A DNA stretch of 64,000 bases from Tyto alba (taxonomy: Eukaryota > Chordata > Aves > Strigiformes > Tytonidae): positions 25,785,936-25,849,935 of the forward strand of contig NW_024881327.1 of assembly GCF_018691265.1 (NCBI RefSeq), in the 5' to 3' direction. Each line of letters starts with the position of its first letter. The stretch's first letter is position 1. Under the pieces are notes generated by a model that searched no databases, was not told the DNA's origin, and worked only from the letters and a program-made list of their open reading frames with translations. Positions 24,093 to 37,547 of the stretch are shown piece by piece. A program made the translations under genes and the position numbers.

Positions 24093-27000
24093 CATTCAGC
24101 CCAATTAGTGAACAGTGCCAGATCCACTAAAGCCTCATTTTTCTCACACTAAACGGTTGTTCAAAACAAAAGAAAACATCTCAGCCAGGCTCACCAGTTA
24201 GTCTTGCTGCTGATCAGGGCCCCACAGGCAGTGCCAGTGTTTCACAACAGTCGCTTTCTTCAGCTGTCAGTGTGCATCCTTTAGACACCAGCAGGAAATA
24301 AAGTACGAAACTGGAGACAGGAAATTGTTTAATGACAGAAATTGGCAAAGACAGGTGTAATCCTCAAGCTACTTTTAACTAATTTTAGGAAATAAACAGG
24401 TAGCGTTTTGACAGCATGACTTCAGCAAACAAAGGTAGAAATTCCCATGGTAAGATGTGGTGTTCCTAGAAGACCCAGTCCTCGTTCTGTTGGTAGAGAG
24501 TGCCAGCTTTATCACAGCTGGGATGGGAGTTTTTATGAAATCAATCTAGAAAAGCACATTTTAAATTCAGCTTTCAGTGCCATTTAATGTTATTGTTAAA
24601 TGATGGCTATAGTGTGATACAAATTGAAGGAAGTATATTAGTATTTGCCCTTAATTTCACAGCTGTTGTATAAACACCAGCTTTGACTCTGATATTGCCC
24701 TTTCCTTACCTACAGCTACTCCTTTGCTGCAAACTTTGAGCCAGGTTTAACTTTGGTTCATTTAATCTCTAGCACCTTCCCTACTTGTGGACTTGTCTCT
24801 GCTCTTTTCCAGCCTCTTCTCATTAGCCTAAAACACACAGTTTTGATTCTTAGTTCTCCATTCCTCATTAATTTATTTTCCAAGAAAAAAAAAAGTGAAA
24901 ATAATTATATATCTAAAACCCCAGGAAGTACCAAATTTAAACCAGGGGGATGATATGTGTCCTGGGAAGAGTTTGAGGTCACACTCCTCTACTGCTCCTC
25001 ATTATGACCAAGAGCCCTGCGGCCTCCTTGACAGCTTCCACGCACACAGACAGGGTAGCTGTAGGAAAAAAAAAGGACAACCACCACCCCTCTCCAGCTG
25101 TGCCTTCACATACACAGACAAATCCTGCTAGGAAATGACAAGGAGCAGCTAAAGGAAACGGACTTCAGAGATATGAAATGCTCATCACTGCCTCCCTAGG
25201 AATGGATGAGATGAAAGAGGAAGTGTCAAATCCAAACCAGACCCTGCACATACACCTGCGACTGTGTACACACAGCCATCAGAACCTGCAGAAGACAAAA
25301 AGCAGATGAACAACTCTGCTTGATAAGGGAATGTAGGTATTTACGTTATTAAATGCGAATGACTGTACATAAGCCAGAGTATAAACCTGGCCTTTCTGAA
25401 AATGGGGGAGATAAATAGAAGTTAATCATGGCTTTCTTGAAGTTCTGCTTTATAGTTGTGAATACTTGAGACTGAGGACAGCACCTGGATCTCCTGTTGA
25501 GTATAGTCCTTGAACTTTCTTTCAGTTGTATTCAAATTACGGTTAATTATTAAAGCTCATCCAGGAAAATTCTAGTACCGTTTAGCAACAGCTTCTGGGA
25601 TTCTCATTTTCAAAAAGTTACTAGCAAATTGAAAAAGACAGGAGGAAAGAAATTCTTTTTCCTGCCAAAGCAGGAAACTGTGCACATAATACTACTTAAT
25701 CAGATGAATGCTGGTGGTTTTCCCAGAGAATGAAGCTCCTGGAGAAGGAGCCCTGAAATCTTCTGTGGACTTCTGTGCTGGCAGGAGTGTTAGACTGGCT
25801 ATGTGCTGTATCAGATTTCTTTGCCATGTCTTTGCAATGGATGGTGAAGTCCCAGCTGCAGGAATCAGAGCTTCTTCACTTTCATTTGTACACAGCGCAT
25901 TTCTAGCTCTCATTGTTGCAGATAAACATCATATGAAGAAAATACAACGCTGAAGTCCACCAAGCGGAACTGAAAGAACCTAGAATGTTTTGCCTTGGTT
26001 TTAAATCATACTTTGGAGGATCAGCCTATGATTTTCTGTTATTGGATACAGCAATGCTTCAGGTTTTTTACTGAGCACCATCATCTTTTTGTCCCATAGA
26101 CATCTATCAGAGCTAATAAGGTCAGCCAGCAAGGAGCTTATTGCACACTGTGTAACCAAGACAGATTATGAGTCAAAACCCTTCTACAACAATAGGAATA
26201 TTTGCAGACTTGTACCAGAAGATGAATAGGGATGAAACCGCACATCAGGACATTTTGGATAACTCTTTGATAAGATACATTTGAAGCAGAGACGGGAATA
26301 GACCTTCATTTACGAAGGATTGAAGAGTCGTGAATTCAGGATCTAGAGATGATATTGGGGGGCTGGTGTGTATTGTCCATTTATTGTTTTGATAATACTG
26401 TTTCTCTGCTTTTTCTTTCTCTTCTCCAATTATTTATTTTTGTAAGAGGCAATTTAACTGTGTTCCTGGACAGTCACTCACATGTATGTCCCCTTGAAAT
26501 CTGTAGGCTTAAACTCAAGACTGAGCTATGATTCAAAGTATTGCAGTGAGCAAATTATTACAGTAAGCACCAACCAAAGTAGCTGTGTCCTCCAGAGCAA
26601 TGTTCAAGCAAATGAGTCACAGCACCTGCAGGGAGGGAAGGAGTCAAACTGATTTTTCCAAAGTATTGACCACTGACATATCATAGGGGCAATGTGGCCT
26701 TAAGGAACAGGAAGGACAAGAAAGGACAACGGTATTGCTAGTTTGTGACTTCCATAATGATATGTTTGCAGAATTAAGAGGGAGGGAAGCAGGAAAGGCA
26801 AGTATTTATCAGTTGCCACTTTCTGGTTGATGCATGCGAAGGGACCTGCCAATTTCTTTGCAAAAAGAGCTGAGCTTGCTGAAGCCTAAACTGAAGGGGG
26901 GCAAGGGGGTATATTGGGACAGAACAGATTGGTGACAGGGCACAGACAAGCCCAGTCACTGCATGGCTAGTCCCTTCACTAGGACCCACTTATTACCTTT

Positions 27001-27626
27001 GCTTTCATTACTCCATCCAAAACAATAATTCATTTTCATGCAGTTTCATCTGCAGTGAGAAATTCTGAGCAGATGGCCCCTTTGAGCAGATGTATAGCTG
27101 TGCATCTACGTATTTAGCAGAATTTATTCTACAGGATTACTGACAACTAAGGTCTCATGCAAAGGTTGATAAGCTAAAATTGCATGTCTAGATTTGAGAC
27201 AAAATTTCAACAAAGCCTTTTGATGTAGTCATGTTAATGTAATGAAAAGTTTGAAAGATGTATAACTTCTGCAATAAACTAATATTCTCTTTTGCTTTGA
27301 GGTATTAGTACTTGTGTCCAGCCTTTGAGCACTTCCAATCACAGAACTACTAAAGCCAGAAGAATTCAGATGGTTAGCAAAAATAGTATGCCTTCAAGAT
27401 GTGCCTGCTCTACTAAAAAGTTTTGATCTCAGCTTAGGCTGTGGGTCACGTAAGATAGACAATAACTGATTTTTCCATTACTGTTGTTAAAATGTCTTAT
27501 ATAAATGGCGTTTTTATTGACTAAATTAAACCTCTTCTCATCTTGTTTTTTCCAGATTCATAAAAAAACTGAAAAACTTCCAAACATTCCCAAAACTTTC
27601 TGGTAGGTATTTTAATGAAATAAAAT

Positions 27627-27650
27627 AAAAAAAAAAAAAAAAAAAAAAAA
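27627..27650. repeat. 24-nt poly(A) homopolymer
   Basis: An uninterrupted A run preceded by aaataaaat and followed by gaaagaaaaa. No retroposed body was recognised upstream on the plus strand. Confidence 0.85.
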
Positions 27651-28829
27651 GAAAGAAAAATGTTTCTTTTCATTTCCTGAAAGATGCAGAGGATATATTT
27701 CAACGCACCAGATGACCAATATTTGGAGCACTTGACCATTCAAAGAGAGGAGAAGGTATGGTTATGTATATATAAATATAAATAATCCAATCTCATTATA
27801 TCACATCAGGTTCAACATTATAAGAATATTGTAAATCGTAATTTGTCAGTATTTTAGCTGCTGCATGGCTACTTGATGTAAAACTCTAGCTAAAAAGAAG
27901 AATGGATTGTTTGGGGAGTTGACAGCAGGATCAGTCGTCAGCTGTTCAAATCCAGCTCAGATTGCCAACAGCAATAATAATAGTAATGGAACCACCACTG
28001 CTATTACCTTCTGACAGCTGTTTGACTTAAGTAAAATGAGTTAGTGGACTACTTTGTTATTTTTAGGTTACTCATCCCTCTGGTCTCTAGTGCCATAAAA
28101 GCTCTCTGACTGCTCCCTAGAAGAGAAGTGCCAATGCACAAAATTCACTGAGGGTGTCTTGAGTGATAGTAAGCACACCTAAAAGTAAGAAACTTCAAGC
28201 CAGAACTACAAAATCCTCTGAGCCCTAAAAGAGTCTCCTTCAATGCACAGCTGGGACAAAGTGGCTGTTTCTACAGTTTTCTGAAGTTCTCCTGGTGATT
28301 TCCTCAAGGCTAAATCCTTACTTGTCCCTCTAGGTGGTCCGGGAGTGTCACACTTTTGGACAGACTGGTCTTGCCCAGATCCTTGCTCAATGCTCCTGTG
28401 TGAATGAAAACAGAGGTGTTTTGTCCTGGACAATGGTGACAGAGTTTGAGTCTTGCTAGGACTGTAAGGTGTGTTATATGATGCCATTATCCTGTCCTAG
28501 TGCTTACATGGTCCCGTTCCCTCTCCCACCACATACAACTGTACAGAGATCCTTCTGCCTCCCTCACCAGCAGCTGATCCAGTGCCACCTCCCGTTGTTG
28601 GAGGGGTCTCCTGGGCTACAGTTCCCCCCACGGCACAAGTCAGACAGATCTTAGCAGTAGGGCCAGCAGTATACAAGTGTCTGGGGGACCTCAGCAGGAG
28701 CCTGGGGACAGCATGGTGGACAAGATGCTGGGACGAGTCACGTAGTGTTGAAGGGAGGAGAAGTTTACCACGAGCTACATCACCACCATCCAGTAGATTT
28801 GTAAGGAAACTCTTCCTTTCTGCCGACTT

Positions 28830-29370
28830 AGAACCCTCACACGCGCCCTGCTCAGTCTTTGGTGCAGAAGAAGACAAACATGAGCAGCGTTGTAACAAAA
28901 CCCAGCGCTGGCGCGGCAGAGCTCGCCTAGCTGAGGTGGTCTCAAGGTTAACGTGAAGCAGGTTCGCAGGCAGAGGTGATGTCTTTTACAAGCCCTGCCC
29001 ACGTGGCTGGCAAAACCCGGGCAGCAGTGGCAACGTCTCTGACCGGTGTGAAGTCGCAAGGCCATGGTGGGGCTCAGCCTCCTCCTTCGCGGTTGCTCCT
29101 GGGGACATAAAGGTGAGCGTCCCGTGGGCGGGCAGCGGGCGGGCAGGCACACAAGCACCGCTGTGTTCTCTCGCTCACACGTGTGAGCCCTTGCGTCAGA
29201 GATGCTCCCGGGAAAGGAGGCTCTCACCGGCTCCCAGAGCCGACTGCCACAGGGCAGAGCAGGGGAACAAAATGCATCTTTCATGCCCAGGCAGGCGCTG
29301 CCAGGCCCCTGCCCGCAGCCAGAGCGGCACCCCCGTGGGGGCAGCTCTCGCCCCCCCGATCCTCTGCTGG
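28830..29370. promoter_or_regulatory. CpG-dense, GC-rich block in the intergenic region
   Basis: By eye there are about 35 CpG dinucleotides in roughly 520 bp (for example around ctggcgcggcagagctcgcc and cgtgggcgggcagcgggcgg), far above the surrounding AT-rich sequence. It is about 5.5 kb downstream of the PDGFRA 3' end. It could be a CpG-island promoter of an unannotated transcript or a distal regulatory element. The overlapping frames of up to 169 codons look compositional. Confidence 0.45.
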
Positions 29371-32300
29371 CATTTTTTTTGGAAGCTGTCAGGATAAGAA
29401 ATCCTGATAACTACTTCCCCGGAATTACAAGGCAAATTCTAACAGCTGTTCCTATGAAAGGTCCTTGTAGCAGTCGGTCTCAGCACAAGATGTCATAACA
29501 TGCAGGATGGGAAGGGGGGGTCCTTTTCAGGCGGGAGTAGGTAGATGTGGATTTCAACCAGGGGAAAAAACCTGAAAACTTGCTTTCTACATTCTCCATA
29601 ACGAACATGGCATTTTCAGGAGAAAATTTGAATACCAAAATATTCAAGCCAAAAAATAAAGTTTTTAATTTTTGGCAGCTCAGGACAGGTTTGGGCTGCT
29701 CAGTTTTTGACAGTAAAGCAACATATATTCGCACCATTTTTTTTTTCTTCTTCTTTTACAGAATGCTGACATTTTCAAACGCATTTTCTCTCAAAATGCA
29801 GCTTCTCTTGAACATTTTCAACAACGCTTTTTCACGGTATTTAATTCTGAGGGTTTCTCACTGCCAGGGGAACAGCCGAGGATCCAGGGAGGAGCTGTGG
29901 AAACACGTTAGCTATGCGGACTCTCGGGAGCGGCTTGGAGCTGCGCCGTACCCCTTCGACCCTGGCCTTTGACAATGACTGGTTCCATCTGAGTCTGAAG
30001 CAGGGCAGGGATGCGGTGGAGCTCCCAGACTGTGTCTCTGGGGGGAAAGCTGAAAAGGGTGGGTGCGAGGGAAAACAGCCAGGTCAAATGCACCTTTGAA
30101 CGAACCGTGCAATCTTAGCAAGACAGCAGAACAAAAGCAGAACAAGCAATGCTCCAGCATCATCTCACCACTTGTGCTAAGACTTGCAGGCAGGAAGAGC
30201 ATCTCCCAACCAGCCACCAGCTGTAACAGAGCATGGACAATCCCCTGTGTTTGCAGCCAGAAGAGCGTCCCAAGCCTCCATGTTGCTACATTATGTTGTA
30301 GCTGGGATTGGCATAGAGGGCCCTTTGTCCATTCCTAGTTTTGCATACATAAAAGCCACTCACAGGCAGATATGACCGAAGTGCTAGACGGGTCAGCAGT
30401 GATACCCCTCCTGCTCTGCTCAGAGCAAAATCGCTGAGCCATCGAACAGGGAGGCACAGCTTGGAAAAGCACAAGAAGGTCTTGGGCCAATGAGGGAAAA
30501 CACTCACATTTAACTAAATTCACCTGCATTTTCTTAATGGATAGAAACTTTACATGATTTTTTTTTTTTGGCTATCGGCACCTTTCCTCTTTTAGGCCAG
30601 TCCATCTCCACTAACTTCCAGCCAGAGGAACTCCCATTTCATACACAGAGCATCAGACTATTGTACACACATAACCAAAACTGCCAAAGGCAGCACCAGA
30701 AGCTACACCGAAAGTGATTGAAATATGTTGATGAAATCCTACTCCCCTGATCGTCCAGCTGATCAGACTAGAAATTATGGTTAATGGGTTTCTGAGTTCC
30801 TCTGAGCGAACAGTGTAGAAATATAAGTCTTGGTTTGGTGCATGCCCAGAGTGTTGAACTAATAACACTTGTCTCACATGTAAGCAGCTGCAAAACCTGA
30901 TATTTACACAAGGATTCACAGAGATGAGAAAAGACTGCTTTTTTTTTTCTAGATGACAGGCTCTGGTTCAAATGGGAATTAATTTGGGAAAACCCTCTGG
31001 TCTGTATCATGCAGCATTCCAGGGACGACAGTAGGCTCTTTTTTTATATAATTGAAGATTGGCTTTAAAGCATTGACATCATTCCCACACCAATATAGCA
31101 GCATTTTTACCTACCAAAGCACCCATCATTTTGCATGTCAAATAGATTGTGAGCAAAACAAAACTCTACCTTTGAAAGCAATCAGGCAATGAGCTCACAA
31201 ATGCACTTGGTATAAATACAAATGCACCCAAATACACTTGCTGGTGGGAGCCACTCTTTTGTAGAGCTGTCACCAGGAGCACACACATGCTTGGCTTACC
31301 TTCGCCAAGGTGGCTCCAATTTCAAAGCCTAGAGCTGCCTTTAAATAAGCATTTCTAAGACTTGGCCATCAGCTGGCACTGTTACTGCTGGCAACAGAAT
31401 GGCTGTTGTCTCAGCCACCCAGAAGTAATATGCAGAAGATATCTTTTATGAGGCCAGTTAGTAGAGTTGGAAAACACAGCCCAGTTTTTAGATGCCCAAG
31501 CCCTACCTCCTGACATGAGTTACTTCTTGCTTTTTTCAGCTGTGTCAGCTGGTCTAATAAATCACATCCCCATTCTTACAAAGGTTGCATCACTTTTATG
31601 AATAAAGCAGGTGATGCTGCTGCTGGCAGAGCACAGCGGTGCTAATGACAGGGTGGATGCAGCAACATCTGATACATCAGATTGCTGCAGAATTTGGAAC
31701 AGTTTACAAACTCGAACTAACCCTTGAACCTGTATGTCTTCTGGGGGTTAGAGTTTTGGTGTCTAGCTATGTACATTAGACTGTTCCCAACTCTTTTTTT
31801 TTTTTTAATACCACAAAGGCACGTGAATCTGGCCTTCAGCTCAGGAGGGCTTCTGGCTCCTCATCTAACATCATCACAATACTAAAACAGCAAAAGAATG
31901 AACGCAGAGGAGAAGGACACAGTCTCAGCTGAGTTTGGGATATCTAAGGTCTCACTTCTTACCATATTTAAAGTCATATTTTATTCTAAATACCTCCTTC
32001 TGTCCACTAGGAGTAAATTTTTTGAGGCAAAAGGCAAAGATCAGCACCATCAGAGATATCATGGCAGTTACCAGTGAAATTTCCAGTTTTGCAGAATTTG
32101 GGCTGTATGCTGTAACACAAAATGGATAACTGTGGCCCAGAGAAATCCCAGGTAACTTCCCTGACTTCCATGATGCTGTTTCAGTTTTCTCTTTGGTAAG
32201 AGTAGACTTGAGTACATATTTCATGCTTAAGAAGGTGTGTCTACCACAGGTCTCATCTTACAGAAAACTATGGTTATCATAACAGGTTCAAAGTTCTTCC

Positions 32301-34904
32301 AAACAAAACATTTGGAGCTGATGGACACTATATGTATTCTTTTATCTCCTATGGCTGTAAAGGCTCCAGCTGCTCTGCCCCTGCAGTGACAACACATCTG
32401 TGCTGCTGTGGAAAAAAAAAAGTAAAAACAAAAGAGAAAAGGGATTAACAGATTTTTGTCTGATGCTTCCATCTTGTGGCCAACTCAGAAAACAAAAGTT
32501 TGACTCTATTTCAGTAAAAGTATTAACAAATGTAAGGAAAAAAATGAATTTTTAAAGGTGTCCCAGATCCTTACCTCCAGTTATATGGATGGGGATGAAT
32601 TGAGGTTGGAAGTCAGATGAGTTTTCCCTTTGAGAATCACTGAACATCTATGCCAGCGGAGGAAGGGGCCAGTGCCTCCTCTGCCACCCGCTGTGTTTTG
32701 GTCTCATGAGAGCTTGCTGTGCCAACAGGTGCAGGACAGAGATGGGCCCAGGTGGACAAGCCCACGAATGCTGAGCCCAACCCATCACCTTGTTGTAGGC
32801 ATCAGTGGTAGGACTCCCACAGCATATGGACTCTGCTTCAGCTGCTGGCTTCATGGGCCAGCCCAGGTCCATGAGGTGACTTTCCTTCTTCTTTGTTTTT
32901 GAGCATACAACAGGCTTTCCTTTGTTTTCCTCTGATCTTTCCCGGGGATTATGCCAGCACACAACTCCCATGCCACACAACCTCTAATGATGGGGATAAG
33001 GTGGTGGGACACAGCGTCTTGCTGAGACAGTTGCAAGGGCACGGTGTCTCAGGTTCCCAGAGCCACCAGGAGCATCTTGGAGCAGCTGGATGACTTGCTT
33101 CTTCCTGATGAACCCTTTTTCTCCACTCATAGCAATCCAGAAGCATGGCCAAGTGTATGTTTACCTGCATAAACTGAAGTCTCCTGCATAGGGCCCACAT
33201 GAAAAGTGATTCCCTACCTTTCCCTTCCCATCCTGGCCAGGAGCCTGCCCATCTCTGCTGCTCTGGGCACAGTGCTGCTCTCCCCTACCTCCTCTATCCT
33301 GGCCAGACTACCTTTGCTGTGTGCCAGTGAAGTCCCTCAGTACATTTCCAGCCAAATACTTGCAGAGGCCTTGAGACATGGAGCAAGACGAAGAGCAGGA
33401 CTCCCGCCGACCACCCAGACTATGGTTATCAGTGTAATGAGGGGTTAGGCTTTTGCCCAAAATGGATATACTTCAGTGAGAGGGTGCAACACTCACTGTC
33501 CATGTGCCCCAACATGGACACACATGCTCACAGGCACACACAGCTGTACCTTGCACATGAGACACTGCGTTCCCACTCTGCAAAGGGGAGGAAGAGGATG
33601 GAGAATTGCATCTGAGATCTGCACCCAGCTGCTTGCTTTTGAACAGAGAGGGATTTTGATATCACCGCCCTTTACTGTGTACAGCAGGAATAACAAGTCC
33701 ATCAGTCCTTACATCTAACACAGCTGCTGAACTTCCCGAAGAGCAGGTGCAGGGCCAAGCAGGACAGACGTGAGGACACAGGCACTGTCATGGCTCTTTC
33801 CCAAACCCCTGGGGTGGCAGGAAGTGTTGTGTTTCCAGACAGTGTCGCAGAATAAAGACTCCTCTTCAGCAAGGACACGAAGGAGAGGGAACCTGCTCTA
33901 ACTCTTATCTTAGGCAAGGGCCCAAGCTGCTGCACCCTGTTTGAAGTGGGGAGGTGTTTTGCTTTGTGAGGAAGAGGTGAAGGAGAAGGAGATTTTAGGT
34001 GGAGAGTTCATCCCCAGGCATGTTTTAACAACAGTGACCCCTCCATAGACAGGTTACCGGCCTGCTTGTTCACAGGGCTTTCCCACGTCCAGCCTTGCAA
34101 ATCAGGACAGGCTCCAGTGCAGGAAGTGCAGCTGACAAGTTTAACTCTATTTTCAGGTTGAAATCTTGCAATTCTTCTCAAATTCACATTCAGTTACAAC
34201 CGGTGTGTGAAATCAATTACTGCAGGAGCACAGAACCATAGGACAAAATCTAGTTTGATTCATAAAGAAAGTGAGCTCGGCACAGCTTTAAAATAACCCC
34301 TCAGCCAGAGGCAGAGAAACCATGGCCATTTCAAGGTAGGGCCATCTAATCCTCTGAAATCATCAAAAGTTTTAGGCTAAAAACTGGCACAAGTCACTTC
34401 TAGTCCCTTGTTAAAACCAAACTTACCATAAACCCCTTTATTATACACCGGTGCTGGAAACAGCAGAGAGCACACATCGCAGACACACGGTACAGCATGT
34501 CCATTTGCAACCCATGTGCCCCCTTCCCTCTCTGTGTGCCCACCAGCAGGCACCAACCCCCCCAGCATACGCAGTGCCAAGGTTGAGAAGGGTTTGAATC
34601 TCATGCGGGAAGCCCAGTGACCATCTCGGGGCACATGCTTTGCTCCTGGCAGCAGTCACTGGAGCACCGTACTTGCCATGTTTTGGGGGACAACATGGCT
34701 CCCCACAGATGTCACTCACTATCCAGGTCACTTGCTGCAGGCACTTCCCCACTATGCCCACTGGAAGGGCTCAGAGACCTGCTTGTCATTGCTGCCTGAT
34801 GGCTTTGCAGAGCACTCAGTTAACCAAAAATATTTTTGAGGAAAAAAAAAAAAAAAACAAGTAAGACTGATTCTTTATAACCATCTTTCAATAAGTGAGT
34901 ATAG
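29371..34904. other. Intergenic sequence downstream of PDGFRA, no gene seen
   Basis: Short unrelated frames only. T-rich runs lie at about 29,739-29,757, 30,560-30,569 and 31,794-31,806, and a 16-nt A run at 34,842-34,857. No exon, RNA gene or repeat family was recognised. Confidence 0.7.
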
Positions 34905-34933
34905 ACCCTCACATATCCTTAAATTATATATCA

Positions 34934-34939
34934 TTTATT
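34934..34939 (-). terminator. PDGFRA: PDGFRA distal polyadenylation signal AATAAA
   Basis: The minus strand reads CAATAAATGATATA with GU-rich sequence downstream (GATATGTGAGGGTC). It is the last canonical signal before plain intergenic sequence. A second canonical signal lies about 160 nt upstream at 35,093-35,098. Confidence 0.65.
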
Positions 34940-35092
34940 GAAATATAGAGATCTTAATTTACAGGATTTTTTTCAAAGACAAAATATCAACAGGGGCATT
35001 TTTGAAATACATTTTGTGTCTACCATCACTCAGGCCAGTTTGCCTTTCTTCAAACATTTCACAACAGCCACCATTTTGGAAACACTTCCTTT

Positions 35093-35098
35093 TTTATT
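35093..35098 (-). terminator. PDGFRA: PDGFRA proximal polyadenylation signal AATAAA
   Basis: The minus strand reads AATAATAAAAAAGG. It could give a transcript about 160 nt shorter than the distal signal. Which of the two is used cannot be decided from sequence alone. Confidence 0.5.
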
Positions 35099-37526
35099 AT
35101 TCTAAAATATAACTTTTGGACATTCAAAGTGCAACAGTTAACGTGCCTGTGGAATATATCACAGTAAAAAAAATATAAACAAAGGCAGTGATATAGCTGT
35201 CATAAATGTTTTGGCAGTATTCTAGAAGTCTATATAAAAATACTTATATACATATTGATGTATAACATCACCATATCTCACGTCCTTCATCATGTAATAG
35301 GACCATTTTGTACAAGTTGCAGACCACGCTGTAAGGAATCGATTGGTCGTTCCAAATCAAAAACTGTGTTTCGTAGGCTAATGCTGATTGTCATTATACA
35401 ATTACTGTAGTGAGAGGTTTGGGAATATCTCTTCCAGTGGCTTCTCAAGAATTAAGCCATAAAAGAAAAAGTCTGTAATACTGATAATATTGTAAAACTA
35501 AACGAATCATCATCTCACATTTCTCCCTCTCTAGTAAATCCACTCTTTTTCTCTGCTTCTCATTCCAGTTTCCAGGCCAGCTTATCTGATTCCAAGCCTA
35601 CAGTGAGCTGGGTTTTTTTAGACCACTGCCACAGATGCAGTTCATGTACATGATACTCATGACAGGATGGAGAATCAACATTACCATGCATCAGAAAAAT
35701 GAGCCAGCTCTGGTTCACTCCTACCATTTGGGTCTAGCCCCAAGATGTGCTGCAAGATGCAGAATGAAACTGGTGAGGGGAAGGGGAGATGGCATAAAAA
35801 TGTCCTCAGATTCCAGTAACTGGTATAATAAAACATGCTGGGACTGATTTTCAAACCCTGAAGAACACTAAGCCATGTGCAAAAATGCAGGTGAAATTGC
35901 TTGCCTAATTTGAATGTGTAGTTGTAATGACTACACATGCAAATTAAGGCATGTGTGGTCTCAAGTGGCCATTCAGATATCTGGGATATCCAATAGACAA
36001 TTTGTGTTTTCTCAATTCATAGTTCATAAATGGAGGGAGACTTTACACCATCTCATCTGTCCTGGCTATATTGAGAGTCTTTATGTTTCACAGTTGTCCC
36101 CATACAGAGCTCAGTGACATGTGTTTGGCTAAAGCACAGCTCCCAGGAAGACATTCAGTCTTGATCAGTTGACTGCAAGAAATGGAGGATGTGCCATCAC
36201 TCATGGTTGCTTCTGATTGTCAGCCTCCATCAGGGTTGAAAATGTGGGTGCCTCGCTTCAGGTCCTCTTTTCACATCTGCAGTACGCTTGTACGTGGCCT
36301 CAGCCAGGTGACATTTTGAAACCCAGACCCATAATTATTTGCCTCTAACACTGACAAGATTAAATTTGCTTTCATTTGATTCACAATTGTCCACAAGTGA
36401 AGTCAAGGGGACTTGTGTAGCTTTTCTTAGGGTCATTTCAAGTTAAACTGTAGTTTAACATGGTAGCATGTTCTGTCGGTCACTGCTGGTCCGTCTTTCA
36501 CACGTTCTAGGAAAAATACTGCAACACAGGATGAGTTTGCACTGCGTTTGCATTGGTTGTGTTGTGCCAGAGGCTGAACAAGGCCTTGCAAGGCACTCAT
36601 CTCACTGAATTAAAGTTAAGTTTGAAAGCTGAGCACCAGGAAGAATGCGGCCCTTCGCAGTGATGTACCTTTTTTCACATGTAAGTCTTCCAAAGCATCA
36701 TATCTCAATAACACATTGTACAGTGATAGCGGTAATCATAATACTATGATCATATAAGTGGTGTCAAAAAACAAAACAACCATTGCAGACTGAGAGCAGG
36801 TTCATTTTCATGCACTTTCTTCCAAAAAACACTGTTGGAAGCAGTTATCGTTTGTAGGTACAGTCTGCAAAGATAATAGTTTTCTGCTCCTGTTTAAACC
36901 TGAAAATTAAGACAAGAATATTTGCTGCAGAATTATTTCTGCTTATTTAAATTCAATTTCCAGGCTGGGAGAGATGTCTTTGTTCCTTGAACAGTTCAAA
37001 TATCAAATCGATTCTTCACAGCTCACCCCAGGATAAGATTTCTTTTGAGTACCCATGAAACACCAATAAAGGCATGTTGCTGGTGGTTCATCATAATCTT
37101 CCATTCTCCAGCATCTTGGAAATCAGGCATACTTTTTTTTTTTTTTTAATTTAAATTTTTAGAACCTCACCTAATCAGAGGATAATAATTTCTTCTAGCA
37201 TGTCTTTTTAGAAAAACTATTCAGCTCTTGATAGAAAACAAAATCTTAAATTTTTCTCCATGTTAAAGTAGTTTCAGCAACCAGAGCAGTTACCATATTG
37301 CATAGAGCCAAAAAAATGATTGTTTCATAAAAATTTTCAGGTCATATTTTTTTTCCTTGTACTTAAAGAAGTTTCTTGTGACTGTGCTTTTACTGAAGGA
37401 CAATGAATTGTAAAATATACATTTAGTGTTACTGAAAACAGTAGTAGTATTATCTTGAAAACAGCTATTTTCTATAGTTAATAAAGACTTACTAGGTTTC
37501 TAACACCTATTATAGACTGGTTTTTA

Positions 37527-37547
37527 ATTATTATTATTATTATTATT
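37527..37547. repeat. (TTA)n microsatellite in the PDGFRA 3'UTR
   Basis: About seven TTA/ATT units, giving an AAU repeat in the mRNA. It lies about 0.6 kb after the stop codon. Confidence 0.85.

Larger units (their letters stand above)
17388..28829. other. Intergenic sequence, no gene supported
   Basis: About 11.4 kb with no splice-supported coding exon. The longest frame (19,596-20,183 plus, 195 codons) matches no family I recognise. Low-complexity features include a C-rich, CCA-rich stretch at about 20,740-20,830, a 24-nt A run at 27,627-27,650 and T/A runs near 18,728. Two weak SINE-like relics and one old-repeat relic are listed separately. The 28,500-28,830 end grades into a CpG-dense block. 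Confidence 0.7.

Noticed and set aside
28775..29284. 169-codon minus-strand open frame rich in Arg, Cys and Pro
   Set aside because: It overlaps the CpG-dense block, where stop codons are rare by composition. No domain or conserved motif is visible.
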